Source: Brevibacillus aydinogluensis (GTDB lineage Bacteria; Bacillota; Bacilli; Brevibacillales; Brevibacillaceae). Taken from it: a DNA stretch of 64,000 nucleotides. The position numbers were made by a program, and so were the translations under genes. This document shows, piece after piece, positions 1 to 8,314 of this stretch. The first letter of the stretch is position 1; each line of letters opens with the position of its first letter. Where the stretch lies: the NCBI RefSeq assembly GCF_031954365.1, contig NZ_JAUSVZ010000001.1; one strand, given 5' to 3'. The notes under the pieces were generated by a model. The model was not told where the DNA came from, searched no databases, and worked only from the letters and a program-made list of their open reading frames with translations.

Positions 1-1
1 G

Positions 2-730
2 CGCGAAGCGGAAGCGCTGCGAGCGCAGCTTGAAGAAGAGCGGACCCGCTTCGCCGAAGAGAAAAACAAGCTGCTGGAACGGGCAGAAGAAGAAGCGCGG
101 ATCGCTGTGCAGCTTGCCAAGGAAGAGGCGGACGCGGTCATTCGCGAGCTCAGGCGCATGATGGCGGAAGGCGCGGAAATCAAGGAACATCGGCTGATTG
201 AGGCCAAGAAGCGCCTGGGTGACGCTGTGCTGGAGCTGGAGAAGGAAAAGGTGAAAAAGCCGGCCAAAGCCGTGCGCGCCACCCAGGTCAAGCCGGGTGA
301 CGAAGTAATGGTAACCAGCTTCGGCCAAAAGGGAACCGTCCTGGAAAAAGCAGGCGATGACGAATTCCTGGTCCAGATCGGCATCATGAAGATGAAGGTA
401 AAGCGAAACGACATGCACGTGGTGAAGCCTTCCAAACAGGAGCAGACCATCGCCGCATACACGTCGGTCAAACGGGCCAAAAACACGGTCAAGATGGAGT
501 TGGACCTGCGCGGCTACAACGTGGAAGAAGGCATCAGGGAGATCGACCGGTACCTGGACGAGGCGCTGTTGGCCGGCCTGCATTCCGTCTCGATTATTCA
601 CGGCCACGGCACCGGCGTGCTCCGCAAAGGCGTTCACGAGTATCTGCGCCAGCACCGGAACGTCAAGTCGTTTCGGTTGGGCGGCCAGGGTGAAGGCGGC
701 GTGGGCGCCACTATCGTCGAGCTCAAGTAG
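2..730 (+). CDS. mutS2: Endonuclease MutS2, C-terminal part (5' end outside window)
   Basis: The frame is open from base 2, so only the last 242 codons are present; the family is about 780 residues long and the ATPase core lies upstream. The visible part starts with a Glu/Arg-rich coiled coil (about residues 1-90). A small beta domain around VKPGDEVMVTSFGQKG follows, then a C-terminal Smr nuclease domain with the LDLRG motif and HGHGTG. MutS2 is known to act on branched DNA or collided ribosomes, with Smr as the nuclease module. The DUF350 gene starts 18 bp after the stop, so the two are probably cotranscribed. Confidence 0.93.
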   Translation, partial: REAEALRAQLEEERTRFAEEKNKLLERAEEEARIAVQLAKEEADAVIRELRRMMAEGAEIKEHRLIEAKKRLGDAVLELEKEKVKKPAKAVRATQVKPGDEVMVTSFGQKGTVLEKAGDDEFLVQIGIMKMKVKRNDMHVVKPSKQEQTIAAYTSVKRAKNTVKMELDLRGYNVEEGIREIDRYLDEALLAGLHSVSIIHGHGTGVLRKGVHEYLRQHRNVKSFRLGGQGEGGVGATIVELK

Positions 731-748
731 GAGAGCGGGAGGTGCCGC

Positions 749-1159
749 ATGGAACACTTGCTTCACAACAAATACTTTGCCGCCGTTGCATACTTTACTG
801 TCACCGGATTGGCGATGATCGTGTTTTTATCCGTGTTTGAACTGGTCACGCGCTACCGTGTGTGGCAGGAGCTGAAGCGGGGAAACGTCTCCGTCGCGAT
901 GGCAACGGGCGGAAAAATCTTTGGCATTGCCAACATTTTTCGCTACTCCATCCAGCATCACGACTCAATCGGACAGGCGTTGATCTGGGGAACGCTGGGA
1001 TTTTTCCTGCTGCTGTCCAGCTATTTCATCTTTGAATTCATGACGCCCAGCTATAAAATTGATGAGGAAATCGCCGCGGACAACCGGGCGATCGGCTTTA
1101 TTGCCATGGTGCTGTCGGTCGGGTTTTCCTACGTGATCGGGGCCAGCCTGATCAGGTGA
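749..1159 (+). CDS. DUF350 (UPF0719-type) membrane protein
   Basis: A 136-residue protein with four predicted membrane spans, near residues 10-30, 50-70, 75-98 and 112-134. Length and layout fit the DUF350 family, whose members are four-helix inner-membrane proteins of unknown function. GGGAGG lies upstream of the ATG, and the gene follows mutS2 by 18 bp, which suggests one transcript. There are no catalytic residues to point to. Confidence is high that it is a membrane protein, moderate for the family name. Confidence 0.82.
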   Translation: MEHLLHNKYFAAVAYFTVTGLAMIVFLSVFELVTRYRVWQELKRGNVSVAMATGGKIFGIANIFRYSIQHHDSIGQALIWGTLGFFLLLSSYFIFEFMTPSYKIDEEIAADNRAIGFIAMVLSVGFSYVIGASLIR

Positions 1160-1310
1160 ACAGAGCAGGCTCCCTGCCGGACGAAGCCGGGGCAGTGAAG
1201 GGCGGCACGCTCATCATCGCCCGGGGGCATGCGGTAATGGGACCGGTGGTCTGACAGCGTACCGGTAGTCCGCCAGCGTATGTGAAGTTAAAGGATATGG
1301 GGGATGCAGG

Positions 1311-1631
1311 ATGAGCCAGACGGATGTTGTTGTCGTGACGGTGCTGCACGATGGGGAAAGCAAGCAGCTGTTCCTGAAGCAGGGAGCGAACCTGCTCATG
1401 GCGCTGGTTGAGGCAGGGCTGCCGATTGACTTTTTCTGCACGACGGGAAAATGTACCACCTGTCGTCTCCGCATGGACATTCCGGTCGGCTCGGCTGCAC
1501 CCCCTTCTTCCACGGAGCGGTACCGCCTGGGAGAGGCGGCGGTGGCGGCAGGGATGCGGTTGAGCTGTCAGGTGTACGTGACCGGTCCTTTGACCGTTTA
1601 TTTGGATGCGTCCGCCCCTGCCCGGCCGTGA
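1311..1631 (+). CDS. 2Fe-2S ferredoxin (plant/adrenodoxin type)
   Basis: A 106-residue soluble protein with the cluster pattern FFCTTGKCTTC near residues 43-53 and a further Cys in SCQ near residue 85, giving C-x4-C-x2-C...C for one 2Fe-2S cluster. This is the single-domain fold used to carry electrons to oxygenases, reductases or Fe-S assembly partners; no partner is encoded next to it. GGGGGATGCAGG precedes the ATG. The 150 bp between DUF350 and this gene shows no clear promoter or terminator, so read-through from mutS2 is possible. Confidence 0.88.
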   Translation: MSQTDVVVVTVLHDGESKQLFLKQGANLLMALVEAGLPIDFFCTTGKCTTCRLRMDIPVGSAAPPSSTERYRLGEAAVAAGMRLSCQVYVTGPLTVYLDASAPARP

Positions 1632-1638
1632 ACGTTCG

Positions 1639-1667
1639 TTGAACCATTGCCCATTGAGGAGTATAAT
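1639..1667 (+). promoter_or_regulatory. Sigma-A promoter for the small ORF / sugar dehydrogenase
   Basis: TTGAAC at 1639-1644 and a perfect TATAAT at 1662-1667 are separated by 17 bp. This predicts a start near 1674, ahead of the small ORF at 1710 and the dehydrogenase at 1850. Confidence 0.75.
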
Positions 1668-1709
1668 AAGGCTTTGGCATACGGTGCCACTGCATGAGGA
1701 GGCTTCACC

Positions 1710-1787
1710 TTGGAAACCTTGTACAAGGTCCTCATCGTCTTATGTGTAGTGTTTCTTGCGGCAGGAGTATGGTACCTGTCGAATTGA
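1710..1787 (+). CDS. Possible 25-residue single-pass membrane peptide (TTG start)
   Basis: Starting at TTG 1710, the frame encodes 25 residues: a short N-terminus (METLYK), a hydrophobic run VLIVLCVVFLAAGVWYL, then SN and stop. GAGGAGG lies 6 bases upstream, and a strong sigma-A promoter is placed so that this would be the first reading frame of the transcript, about 36 nt from the start. It ends 62 bp before the dehydrogenase. No family is recognised. The TTG start and tiny size make it a candidate only; it could also be a translated leader. Confidence 0.42.
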   Translation: METLYKVLIVLCVVFLAAGVWYLSN

Positions 1788-1849
1788 CGCAAAAAGGCCA
1801 CGCTGACCGCGCGGACCTTTACCAGATAATGGGAAAGAGGAGATCTGCA

Positions 1850-3154
1850 ATGACTCAGCCTGTACGCGTTGCTGTTGTCGGATTAGGATTCGTCGGATTG
1901 CCGCTGGCACTCACGTACGCCATGAAAGGAGCCCGCGTGGTCGGTGTGGACGTCATGCCGAACGTCGTCGAGGAGATCAACGCCGGCATCTCCCACCATC
2001 TTGAATCCTATCAAGGCAAGACGCTGCCGGAAATCCTGCGCGAGCAAATCGCTGGGGGCCGCTTCCGGGCGACGACATCCTACGAAGAAGCAGCAGCGGA
2101 AGTGAACAACTACATCGTGACGGTCGGTCTGCCTGTCCACAACGGGGACCCGGACCTGGGACCGCTGAAAAGCTGTGCCCACACCTTGGGACGCGTGCTG
2201 AAAAAGGGAGACATGGTGATGATTCGCAGCACCGTGATTCCCGGCACGACGGAAGAAGTGATTCTGCCGATCCTGGAGGAAGCCAGCGGGTTGAAGGCGG
2301 GCAGCGACTTTTACCTGACCTACTGCTCCGAGCGAATTGCCGAAGGGCGGGCGTTTGAAGAGTTCATCCACATGCCGCTCGTGCTCGGCGGTATTGACGC
2401 GGAGAGCGCCGCCAAAGGCAAGGAACTGCTCTCCTTCATCAGTGAAACGGAGATCATCGTCTCCGACATTCGCGTGATTGAGACCGCCAAAGTGATCGAA
2501 AACATCCAGCGCGACGTGAACATCGCGATGGTGCAGGAATTTGCCCGTTTCGCCGAGGCATTCGGGATCGATACCTTTGAGCTGATCAAAGTGGCAAACA
2601 CCCACAAGCGCGTCAACCTGTTGACTCCGGGGCCGGGTGTAGGCGGCTTCTGTCTGCCCAACGCGCTGTACTACCTGCAGCCCAAGGCCAAGGAGCTGGG
2701 CGTCTCGCTGCCCTTGCTGCAGTTGGCCCGCAACACGAATGACGGCGTGCCGGCCGTCCTGGTCGGGATGCTGGAACAGGCCCTGCGGCAAAAAGGCAAG
2801 ACGCTGGCAGGCAGCCGCGTCGCCGTGCTGGGTCTGGCGATGAAGGACTTCTCCAACGACGACCGGGTGAGCCCGGTACACGACCTGATCGCGCTGCTGC
2901 AGGCCAAAGGCGCAGAGGTACGCTCCTACGACCCGGCAGTGCCCAGCCGCTACGGGCACAAGACGGACAGCCTGGAAGAGGCGCTGCGCGGCGCGGACGC
3001 GCTGTTGTTGACCGCCGTTCAGAAGGAGTTTGCCGAATTGGATTGGCAGCACGCCGCCGAACTGATGGCGCCGACGCCGATCCTGTTTGACACGAAAAAC
3101 CGCATTCCGCGCACACTGGACACGGACAGCCGGCTGACCGTGGTGCGCATCTGA
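1850..3154 (+). CDS. Nucleotide-sugar dehydrogenase, UDP-ManNAc dehydrogenase (WecC) type
   Basis: A 434-residue cytosolic enzyme. Rossmann motif GLGFVGLPLA near residue 10; the central block TPGPGVGGFC carries the expected catalytic Cys268. The sequence around ANTHKRVNLLTPGPGVGG is closer to WecC/WbpA-type UDP-HexNAc dehydrogenases than to UDP-glucose dehydrogenase. It would oxidise the C6 hydroxyl of a UDP-sugar to a uronate with NAD. ATG 1850 was chosen because GAGGAG lies 8 bases upstream and the Rossmann motif follows directly; the frame is open further upstream but in unrelated sequence. It probably feeds the surface-polymer genes at 9-24 kb (inference). The exact substrate is not determined. 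Confidence 0.88.
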   Translation: MTQPVRVAVVGLGFVGLPLALTYAMKGARVVGVDVMPNVVEEINAGISHHLESYQGKTLPEILREQIAGGRFRATTSYEEAAAEVNNYIVTVGLPVHNGDPDLGPLKSCAHTLGRVLKKGDMVMIRSTVIPGTTEEVILPILEEASGLKAGSDFYLTYCSERIAEGRAFEEFIHMPLVLGGIDAESAAKGKELLSFISETEIIVSDIRVIETAKVIENIQRDVNIAMVQEFARFAEAFGIDTFELIKVANTHKRVNLLTPGPGVGGFCLPNALYYLQPKAKELGVSLPLLQLARNTNDGVPAVLVGMLEQALRQKGKTLAGSRVAVLGLAMKDFSNDDRVSPVHDLIALLQAKGAEVRSYDPAVPSRYGHKTDSLEEALRGADALLLTAVQKEFAELDWQHAAELMAPTPILFDTKNRIPRTLDTDSRLTVVRI

Positions 3155-3162
3155 CGAACGAC

Positions 3163-3193
3163 AAAGTCCCCAAACCTGGGGACTTTTGTTTTG
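3163..3193 (+). terminator. Intrinsic terminator after the sugar dehydrogenase
   Basis: A perfect 10-bp stem AAAGTCCCCA / TGGGGACTTT with loop AACC, followed by TGTTTT, 8 bp after the stop codon. Confidence 0.85.
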
Positions 3194-3211
3194 GGCTGGC
3201 GATCCTTAGTG

Positions 3212-3251
3212 AAGGAGGCTCCCGGGACGTGTTTGGTCCGGGAGCCTTCTT
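3212..3251. repeat. Inverted repeat downstream of the terminator
   Basis: AAGGAGGCTCCCGGGAC and GTCCGGGAGCCTTCTT form a hairpin of about 15 bp with one bulge and a GTGTTTG loop. It lacks a clean T-run. It may be a backup terminator or upstream insulation for citM. Confidence 0.5.
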
Positions 3252-3369
3252 GCTGTAGTGAACCGCATGATCACGCGGGTTTCGCGTCAGTAAATTTAAT
3301 GAACAAAATGAGGATTATGCGGCTTATATCGTTTATTTCCGTTTTCTATTCTCGTCAAAATATTGTTGT

Positions 3370-3402
3370 TATAATGAAAACACTTTCTTGAAAGCGCATT
3401 CT
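3370..3402 (+). promoter_or_regulatory. citM promoter -10 with overlapping downstream CcpA cre site
   Basis: TATAAT lies at 3370-3375; the matching -35 position (3347-3352, TATTCT) is poor, as expected for an activator-dependent promoter. TTGAAAGCGCATTCT at 3388-3402 matches the Bacillus cre consensus WTGNAANCGNWNNCW at every fixed position and sits just past the predicted start, where bound CcpA would block transcription. In B. subtilis, citM is known to be activated by CitT and repressed by CcpA. Confidence 0.75.
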
Positions 3403-3420
3403 TTTTGGGGGGAAACAAAC

Positions 3421-4722
3421 ATGCTGTCTTTGCTCGGCTTCCTGATGATGGCCGTCTTCCTGTACCTGATCATGACAAAGCGCTTGTCCGCGCTCGTTGC
3501 CCTGATCGTCGTGCCCATATTCTTTGCCCTGATCGGAGGATTCGGGGCGGAGATGGGAGCGATGATGCTGGAGGGCATTGCCAAGATCGCTCCCACGGGG
3601 ATCATGCTGCTGTTTGCCATCCTGTACTTCGGGATCATGATGGATGCGGGTCTGTTTGATCCTTTGATCGCGAAAATTCTGAAACTGGCCAAAGGAGACC
3701 CGCTGAAGATTGTAGTGGGTACCGCCGTCCTGTCGATGCTGGTGGCACTGGACGGTGACGGGACCACAACCTACATGATTACGGTATCCGCGATGCTGCC
3801 GCTGTACAAACGGTTGGGCATGAACCCGCTGATTCTGGCGGTCACGCCCATGCTCTCGATGGGGGTCATGAACATGACGCCGTGGGGAGGACCGACGGCA
3901 CGGGCGATGAGCGTGCTGCACCTGGATGCGTCGGAACTGTTTACGCCGCTCATTCCCACGATGGTCGGCGGGCTGATCTGGGTGATCGCGGTGGCCTGTA
4001 TACTGGGCATGCGGGAACGCAAGCGTTTGGGTGTGGCGGAGATTCAGTACACCGCTGACGAACGGATGGCGATGTCCGAACAGGCGGCGGCCGCTGACCA
4101 GCTCAATCGTCCAAAACGGCTGTGGATCAACCTGCTGCTGACCTGCGCCCTGATGACCGGCCTGGTGATGAACTGGATGCCGCTTCCGGTCCTGTTCATG
4201 ATCGCGACCGCAGCCGCTCTTCTGATCAACTACCCCAACCTGCAGGAGCAGAAGGAACGGATCACCGCCCATGCCGGAAATGCGCTGACCGTCGTTTCCA
4301 TGGTCTTTGCCGCCGGAATTTTTACCGGCATCCTGACCGGCACCAAGATGGTGGATGCAATGTCCAACACGCTGGTTTCCCTGATTCCCGAGTCGCTGGG
4401 AACACACATGCCGATTTTGGTGGCAATTACCAGTCTGCCCTTTACCTATTTCATGTCAAACGATGCCTACTACTTCGGCGTGGTGCCGATCCTGGCCGAA
4501 GCGGCAGCCAGCTATGGCGTCGATCCTGTAGAGATCGGCCGGGCCTCCATCCTGGGCCAGCCGCTGCACGTCTTGAGCCCGCTGTATGCGGCCCAGTATC
4601 TGCTCCTCGGAATGGTGGGGGTCGATTACGGAGAAAATCACCGGTTTATCCTGAAGTGGGCCTGCGGCACATCGCTTGTGATGATAGTGACCGCTGTTCT
4701 TACGGGAGTGATGTCGTTCTAG
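3421..4722 (+). CDS. citM: CitMHS-family citrate (metal-citrate):proton symporter
   Basis: A 433-residue polytopic membrane protein with about 12 hydrophobic segments, beginning MLSLLGFLMMAVFLYL. It has the conserved family stretches DGDGTTTYMI near residue 118 and MTPWGGPTAR near residue 156. CitMHS carriers import citrate complexed with Mg2+ or Ca2+ together with protons. ATG 3421 is preceded by GGGGGG; an in-frame ATG at 3388 would place the cre site inside the gene and has no binding site for ribosomes. The next genes encode a citrate-type two-component system, which supports the substrate class, though which metal-citrate is used cannot be read. Confidence 0.85.
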   Translation: MLSLLGFLMMAVFLYLIMTKRLSALVALIVVPIFFALIGGFGAEMGAMMLEGIAKIAPTGIMLLFAILYFGIMMDAGLFDPLIAKILKLAKGDPLKIVVGTAVLSMLVALDGDGTTTYMITVSAMLPLYKRLGMNPLILAVTPMLSMGVMNMTPWGGPTARAMSVLHLDASELFTPLIPTMVGGLIWVIAVACILGMRERKRLGVAEIQYTADERMAMSEQAAAADQLNRPKRLWINLLLTCALMTGLVMNWMPLPVLFMIATAAALLINYPNLQEQKERITAHAGNALTVVSMVFAAGIFTGILTGTKMVDAMSNTLVSLIPESLGTHMPILVAITSLPFTYFMSNDAYYFGVVPILAEAAASYGVDPVEIGRASILGQPLHVLSPLYAAQYLLLGMVGVDYGENHRFILKWACGTSLVMIVTAVLTGVMSF

Positions 4723-4757
4723 CTCATCCCTTGGGGAAAACAGAATCGCACGAACGG

Positions 4758-4793
4758 ATAGAGGCCCCCTTGGCCTCTATTTTCACTGTTTTT
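4758..4793 (+). terminator. Intrinsic terminator between the transporter and the sensor kinase gene
   Basis: A 9-bp stem ATAGAGGCC / GGCCTCTAT with loop CCCTT, followed by TTTCACTGTTTTT. It separates the CcpA-controlled transporter from the kinase operon. Confidence 0.75.
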
Positions 4794-4843
4794 GCGGCTG
4801 AGATTGCGCCGGAATCTGCTACACTGAGGGGAGAGGTGGTTTC

Positions 4844-6454
4844 GTGCGGTTTCAAAGCAAACTGATCCTGGTGATCTGCACGCTGCTGTTGTGCGTGATC
4901 GCGATCCTGGGATGTTCCTATGAGTACATGCTGGCGAACGCGCTGAAAAAGGAGATCGGCACACGCGCCCTCCATGTCGCGGAAACCGTCGCAGCGATGC
5001 CGGAGATCAAACGGGCTTTTTCCGACTCTGATCCGTCCAGGACGATCGCCCCGTTGGCGGAGAAAGTTCGCCGGGAAACCCATGCCGATTTTGTGACAGT
5101 GGGAAACCGGGAAGGAATTCGCTACTCTCACCCCATCCCGGAGCGGATCGGACAGAAAATGCAGGGCGGCGACAATCAGCCCGTCTTTGCAGGCCAGTCG
5201 ATCGTTTCGGAGACGACCGGTTCCCTGGGGCCCGCTCTGCGAGGCAAGGCGCCCATTTTCAACGAGGCAGGACAGGTCATCGGGGTAGTCTCGGTCGGAT
5301 TTTTGCTGGAAGATGTTCAAAAAACCATCCATTCCTATCGGGATAAGATCGTTGCGATCGGGTTGATTGCCCTCGCGTTGGGCGTGATCGGCACCTTTTG
5401 GATCGCCCGCAGCGTGAAAGTGGCGATTTTCGGCCTGGAGCCGTCCCAGATCGGTCAGCTCTACCAGGAGAAGCAGGCCATCCTGGAATCCATCCGGGAA
5501 GGGATCGTGGCTGTCAACGCAAACGGGACGATTACCATGGCGAACCAGACGGCGCTGCAGCTGTTGGGATTGGACAGCTCGAAGGAAATCACGGGCAAAC
5601 CGGCGGACGAGATTCTGGACAGCTTCCGGCTGCTGGAAGTCCTGAAGGCAGGCCGGGCGGTCGTCGGCCAGGAGACCTGGATGGCCGGTCATGTGCTGGT
5701 CGTCAACTGCGTGCCCATTTTGGACACGCACGACCAGATTGTCGGCGCTGTGGCCAGTTTTCGCGACAAATCAGAACTGTACCGGGTTATCGAAGAGCTG
5801 TCCCGCGTCAAGGAATACGCGGAAGCGCTCCGTGCGCAAACCCATGAGTATTCCAACAAGCTATACCTGATTTCCGGCCTGATCCAGTTGGAGTCGTACC
5901 GGGAAGCGATTGAGTTTATTACCCGGGAAACCGATGTCCATGTGAATCACACCCGGTTTATCATGCGGGAGATCCCGGACCCGATCATCGGCGGTCTGCT
6001 GCTCGGCAAGCTGAATCGGGCCAACGAACTGAAGGTGAAGCTGGAGATTGACCGGGAAAGCAGCTTCCGCGACATTCCGGCGTGGATTGACCGCCACCAT
6101 CTGATTACCATCATGGGAAACCTTGTCGATAACGCCCTGGAGGCGGTTTTGGCGCCGGGGGCTTACGCCAGGGAAGTCAACGTCTTTCTGACCGACATCG
6201 GGGAAGTGCTGCTGTTCGAGGTGGAAGACCGGGGACCGGGCATTCCCGACGAACACGCAGACCGCTTGTTCGAATTGGGGTTTTCCACAAAAGCGCAGAA
6301 AAATCACGGATTTGGCCTCGCCCTGGTCAAACAGGCTGTCGAGCAGTTGAACGGACACGTCAGTCACACGCCCAATCCGGACGGGGGAACGATTTTTACC
6401 GTCGTCATTCCAAAAGAAGCCGACACAGCAAAGAGGGTGAAGGGAACGCCATGA
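4844..6454 (+). CDS. Sensor histidine kinase, CitA/DcuS family
   Basis: 536 residues. TM1 at about 7-24, an extracytoplasmic PAS-like sensor at about 30-165, TM2 at about 168-188, a cytoplasmic PAS domain at about 215-320, then a SpoB-type dimerisation helix with the phospho-acceptor His334 (motif THEYSNKL) and a HATPase_c domain (NLVDNALEA, GPGIPDEH, GFGLAL). The sensor carries SHPIPERIG, GGD and GSLGPALRGKAP, typical of citrate/C4-dicarboxylate sensors. It starts with GTG 4844 behind GAGAGGTGG. The response regulator follows directly. It probably senses external citrate or a similar acid and controls the upstream transporter. Confidence 0.88.
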   Translation: MRFQSKLILVICTLLLCVIAILGCSYEYMLANALKKEIGTRALHVAETVAAMPEIKRAFSDSDPSRTIAPLAEKVRRETHADFVTVGNREGIRYSHPIPERIGQKMQGGDNQPVFAGQSIVSETTGSLGPALRGKAPIFNEAGQVIGVVSVGFLLEDVQKTIHSYRDKIVAIGLIALALGVIGTFWIARSVKVAIFGLEPSQIGQLYQEKQAILESIREGIVAVNANGTITMANQTALQLLGLDSSKEITGKPADEILDSFRLLEVLKAGRAVVGQETWMAGHVLVVNCVPILDTHDQIVGAVASFRDKSELYRVIEELSRVKEYAEALRAQTHEYSNKLYLISGLIQLESYREAIEFITRETDVHVNHTRFIMREIPDPIIGGLLLGKLNRANELKVKLEIDRESSFRDIPAWIDRHHLITIMGNLVDNALEAVLAPGAYAREVNVFLTDIGEVLLFEVEDRGPGIPDEHADRLFELGFSTKAQKNHGFGLALVKQAVEQLNGHVSHTPNPDGGTIFTVVIPKEADTAKRVKGTP

Positions 6455-6474
6455 AAGCGAGGAGTGATGAGCCC

Positions 6475-7185
6475 ATGATTCAGGTGTTGATCATCGAGGA
6501 CGACGTGCGGATTGCCGAAGTGAACCGGCGCTTCGTGGAAAAGGTGAGCGGGTATCAGGTCATCGGCATTGCCACGAACCAGCAGGAGGCCGTGGACCAA
6601 CTGGACATTCTCCAGCCCGATCTGGTGCTGTTGGACATCTACTTTCCCGACATGAACGGTTTGGACTTTTTGTCGGTCATCAAGGAGCGGCGTTCGGAGA
6701 CGGATGTGATCATGCTGACCGCCTCCAAGGAAGTGGACACGGTGGTGGAGGCGATCCGCTGCGGCGTGTTTGATTTCATCACAAAGCCGTTGATTTTCGA
6801 GCGCTTGCAGCAAACGCTTGCCAACTACCGGGAGTTCCGGCAGAGGGTGCGCGCCTTGAAAACAGAGCGGGGGCACATCAATCAGGAAGAAATTGACGAG
6901 CTCATACGCGCGGCGGGACCCAACGGCGGAAGGGATAGCGGTCTGGTCAAGGGAATCGACAGGATCACGCTGGAGAAAGTGGCTGCCTGTCTCAGCGAGG
7001 CGGGGGAAGTCACCACCGAACAGGTGCGAAGGGCAACGGGGACGAGCCGTTCGACGGCACGCCGCTACCTGGAATACCTGGTCGTCACTGGGGAGGCGGT
7101 CGCAGACCTCTCCTACGGGGCGGTGGGACGGCCGGAGAGGGTCTACAAAAGCGTGAAAAAGGCGAAAGGAATGGCGGAACGATGA
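6475..7185 (+). CDS. Response regulator, CitT/DcuR family
   Basis: A 236-residue protein: receiver domain at 1-120 with acidic pair EDD near residue 8, phospho-acceptor Asp54 in LLDIYFPDMNGL, conserved T in MLTAS and K in ITKPL; a C-terminal helix-turn-helix follows (EVTTEQVRRATGTSRSTARRYLEYL). ATG 6475 has AGGAG 10 bases upstream and puts the Asp at the usual position; ATG 6451, overlapping the kinase stop as ATGA with AGGGA in front, is an equally possible start and adds 8 residues. It is the partner of the kinase and the likely activator of the weak -35 citM promoter (inference from B. subtilis CitST). Confidence 0.87.
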   Translation: MIQVLIIEDDVRIAEVNRRFVEKVSGYQVIGIATNQQEAVDQLDILQPDLVLLDIYFPDMNGLDFLSVIKERRSETDVIMLTASKEVDTVVEAIRCGVFDFITKPLIFERLQQTLANYREFRQRVRALKTERGHINQEEIDELIRAAGPNGGRDSGLVKGIDRITLEKVAACLSEAGEVTTEQVRRATGTSRSTARRYLEYLVVTGEAVADLSYGAVGRPERVYKSVKKAKGMAER

Positions 7186-8270
7186 TCGCGCTGCGGCCGG
7201 TTCTCACCATCCTGATCGCGGCGGCAGGTGGCGCCGTTTTCACCCTGCTTCGTCTGCCGCTGCCCTGGCTGCTGGGACCGCTGGCAGCAACAGTCGTTTC
7301 GGTCATGCTGGGGTGTGACAGACTGTGGCTGCCTTCCTGGTTTCGCCGGATCGGCCTCTTGATCGTCGGCGTCGCGCTGGGCATGCGGATAACCCGGGAC
7401 ATTTGGGGGACCATGGCAGATCACATCGGGATGATGCTGGCAGGCACGCTCGTGACGATCCTGTTCGGCCTGATGCAGGCCTGGGCGATCCACAAACTGT
7501 ACCAGGTGGACGCGATCACGTCCATTTTCAGCAACATCCCCGGCGGGCTCTCGGAAATGTCCACGATCGGCAGGGAGCAGGGCGGTAACCTGCAGATTAT
7601 TTCCCTGTTCCACTCCATTCGCATCGTCACGGTTGTGTTCGTGACGCCGTTCGTCGTGATGACGCTGTCCCACAAGGCCAACCTGCTGCCGGTACAACCC
7701 GCAAGTCAGACGGTCGGCTGGATGCAGGCGGCGGTGTTTGTGGCCGCCGGAGCGCTGGGAGCGGTGGCAGCCGCCCGTTTGAAGTTCCCGGCGCCGTATT
7801 TCCTGGGGCCGCTTTTGACGGCGTCATTGGTGTCCTTTGCGCTTTCGATGACAGGCGGCACTGCCGGTGCGGGCACGCCGGCCCTGTCCGGCCTCGTCGT
7901 GAAAGGCGCCCAGCTTTTGATCGGGGCGGGGATCGGCATTGAATTCAGGCGGGAGGAGATTCGCACCTACCGCAGGCTGCTGGTGCCTTCGCTGGCCGCG
8001 TCTTTGCTGCTGACCACCCTGACGTTCGCGCTGGCCTTCCTGCTGTCGTATGCCACGAGCATCGACCTGCTTACCGGCATGCTGGCGACAGCGGCCGGCG
8101 GCGCAGCAGAAATGAGTCTGACTGCCCTGGCGATCGGTGCCGACCCGCTGCTGGTGACGGCCTTTCAGCTCTTTCGCGTATTGTTTATCGTCACCGTCTT
8201 CTCGTTTTCCATCCGCTGGTTTCTGAAACGGCGCGGATTGTGTGAAACGGCAAACAGGCAGGCGCGCTGA
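7182..8270 (+). CDS. AbrB-family (Gneg_AbrB_dup type) putative transporter
   Basis: A 362-residue, very hydrophobic membrane protein with two related halves. Each half carries LLGPL-like and G-rich helices: LPWLLGPLAAT near residue 28 and FPAPYFLGPLLTAS near 204; NIPGGLSEMS near 116 and ATAAGGAAEMSLT near 300. This duplicated pattern is the AbrB/TIGR03082 membrane family, related to AimB-type proteins of uncertain function. It is unrelated to the DNA-binding AbrB. The ATG overlaps the regulator stop (ATGATGA), so it belongs to the two-component operon. It may move a carboxylate, but this is inference from context. Confidence 0.82.
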   Translation: MIALRPVLTILIAAAGGAVFTLLRLPLPWLLGPLAATVVSVMLGCDRLWLPSWFRRIGLLIVGVALGMRITRDIWGTMADHIGMMLAGTLVTILFGLMQAWAIHKLYQVDAITSIFSNIPGGLSEMSTIGREQGGNLQIISLFHSIRIVTVVFVTPFVVMTLSHKANLLPVQPASQTVGWMQAAVFVAAGALGAVAAARLKFPAPYFLGPLLTASLVSFALSMTGGTAGAGTPALSGLVVKGAQLLIGAGIGIEFRREEIRTYRRLLVPSLAASLLLTTLTFALAFLLSYATSIDLLTGMLATAAGGAAEMSLTALAIGADPLLVTAFQLFRVLFIVTVFSFSIRWFLKRRGLCETANRQAR

Positions 8271-8294
8271 GGAAGCGTGCCTGCCTTGCTGTTG
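8256..8294. terminator. Bidirectional terminator between convergent AbrB-family and dppA genes
   Basis: A 13-bp stem (8256-8268 with 8274-8286, one G.U pair) that contains the AbrB-family stop codon. The plus side continues TTGCTGTT and the minus side GTTTGCCGTTT. Confidence 0.65.
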
Positions 8295-8314
8295 GGGGAA
8301 TAGGGCAGCGGCCT

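Noticed and set aside
1156..1254. A 32-codon frame (GTG) overlapping the DUF350 stop codon
   Set aside because: No ribosome site, no hydrophobic or conserved pattern; not supported.
6451..6474. Upstream ATG 6451 as the response-regulator start
   Set aside because: It is possible (overlaps the kinase stop as ATGA), but the shorter form puts the phospho-acceptor at residue 54 as in relatives. Kept as an alternative in the gene entry.
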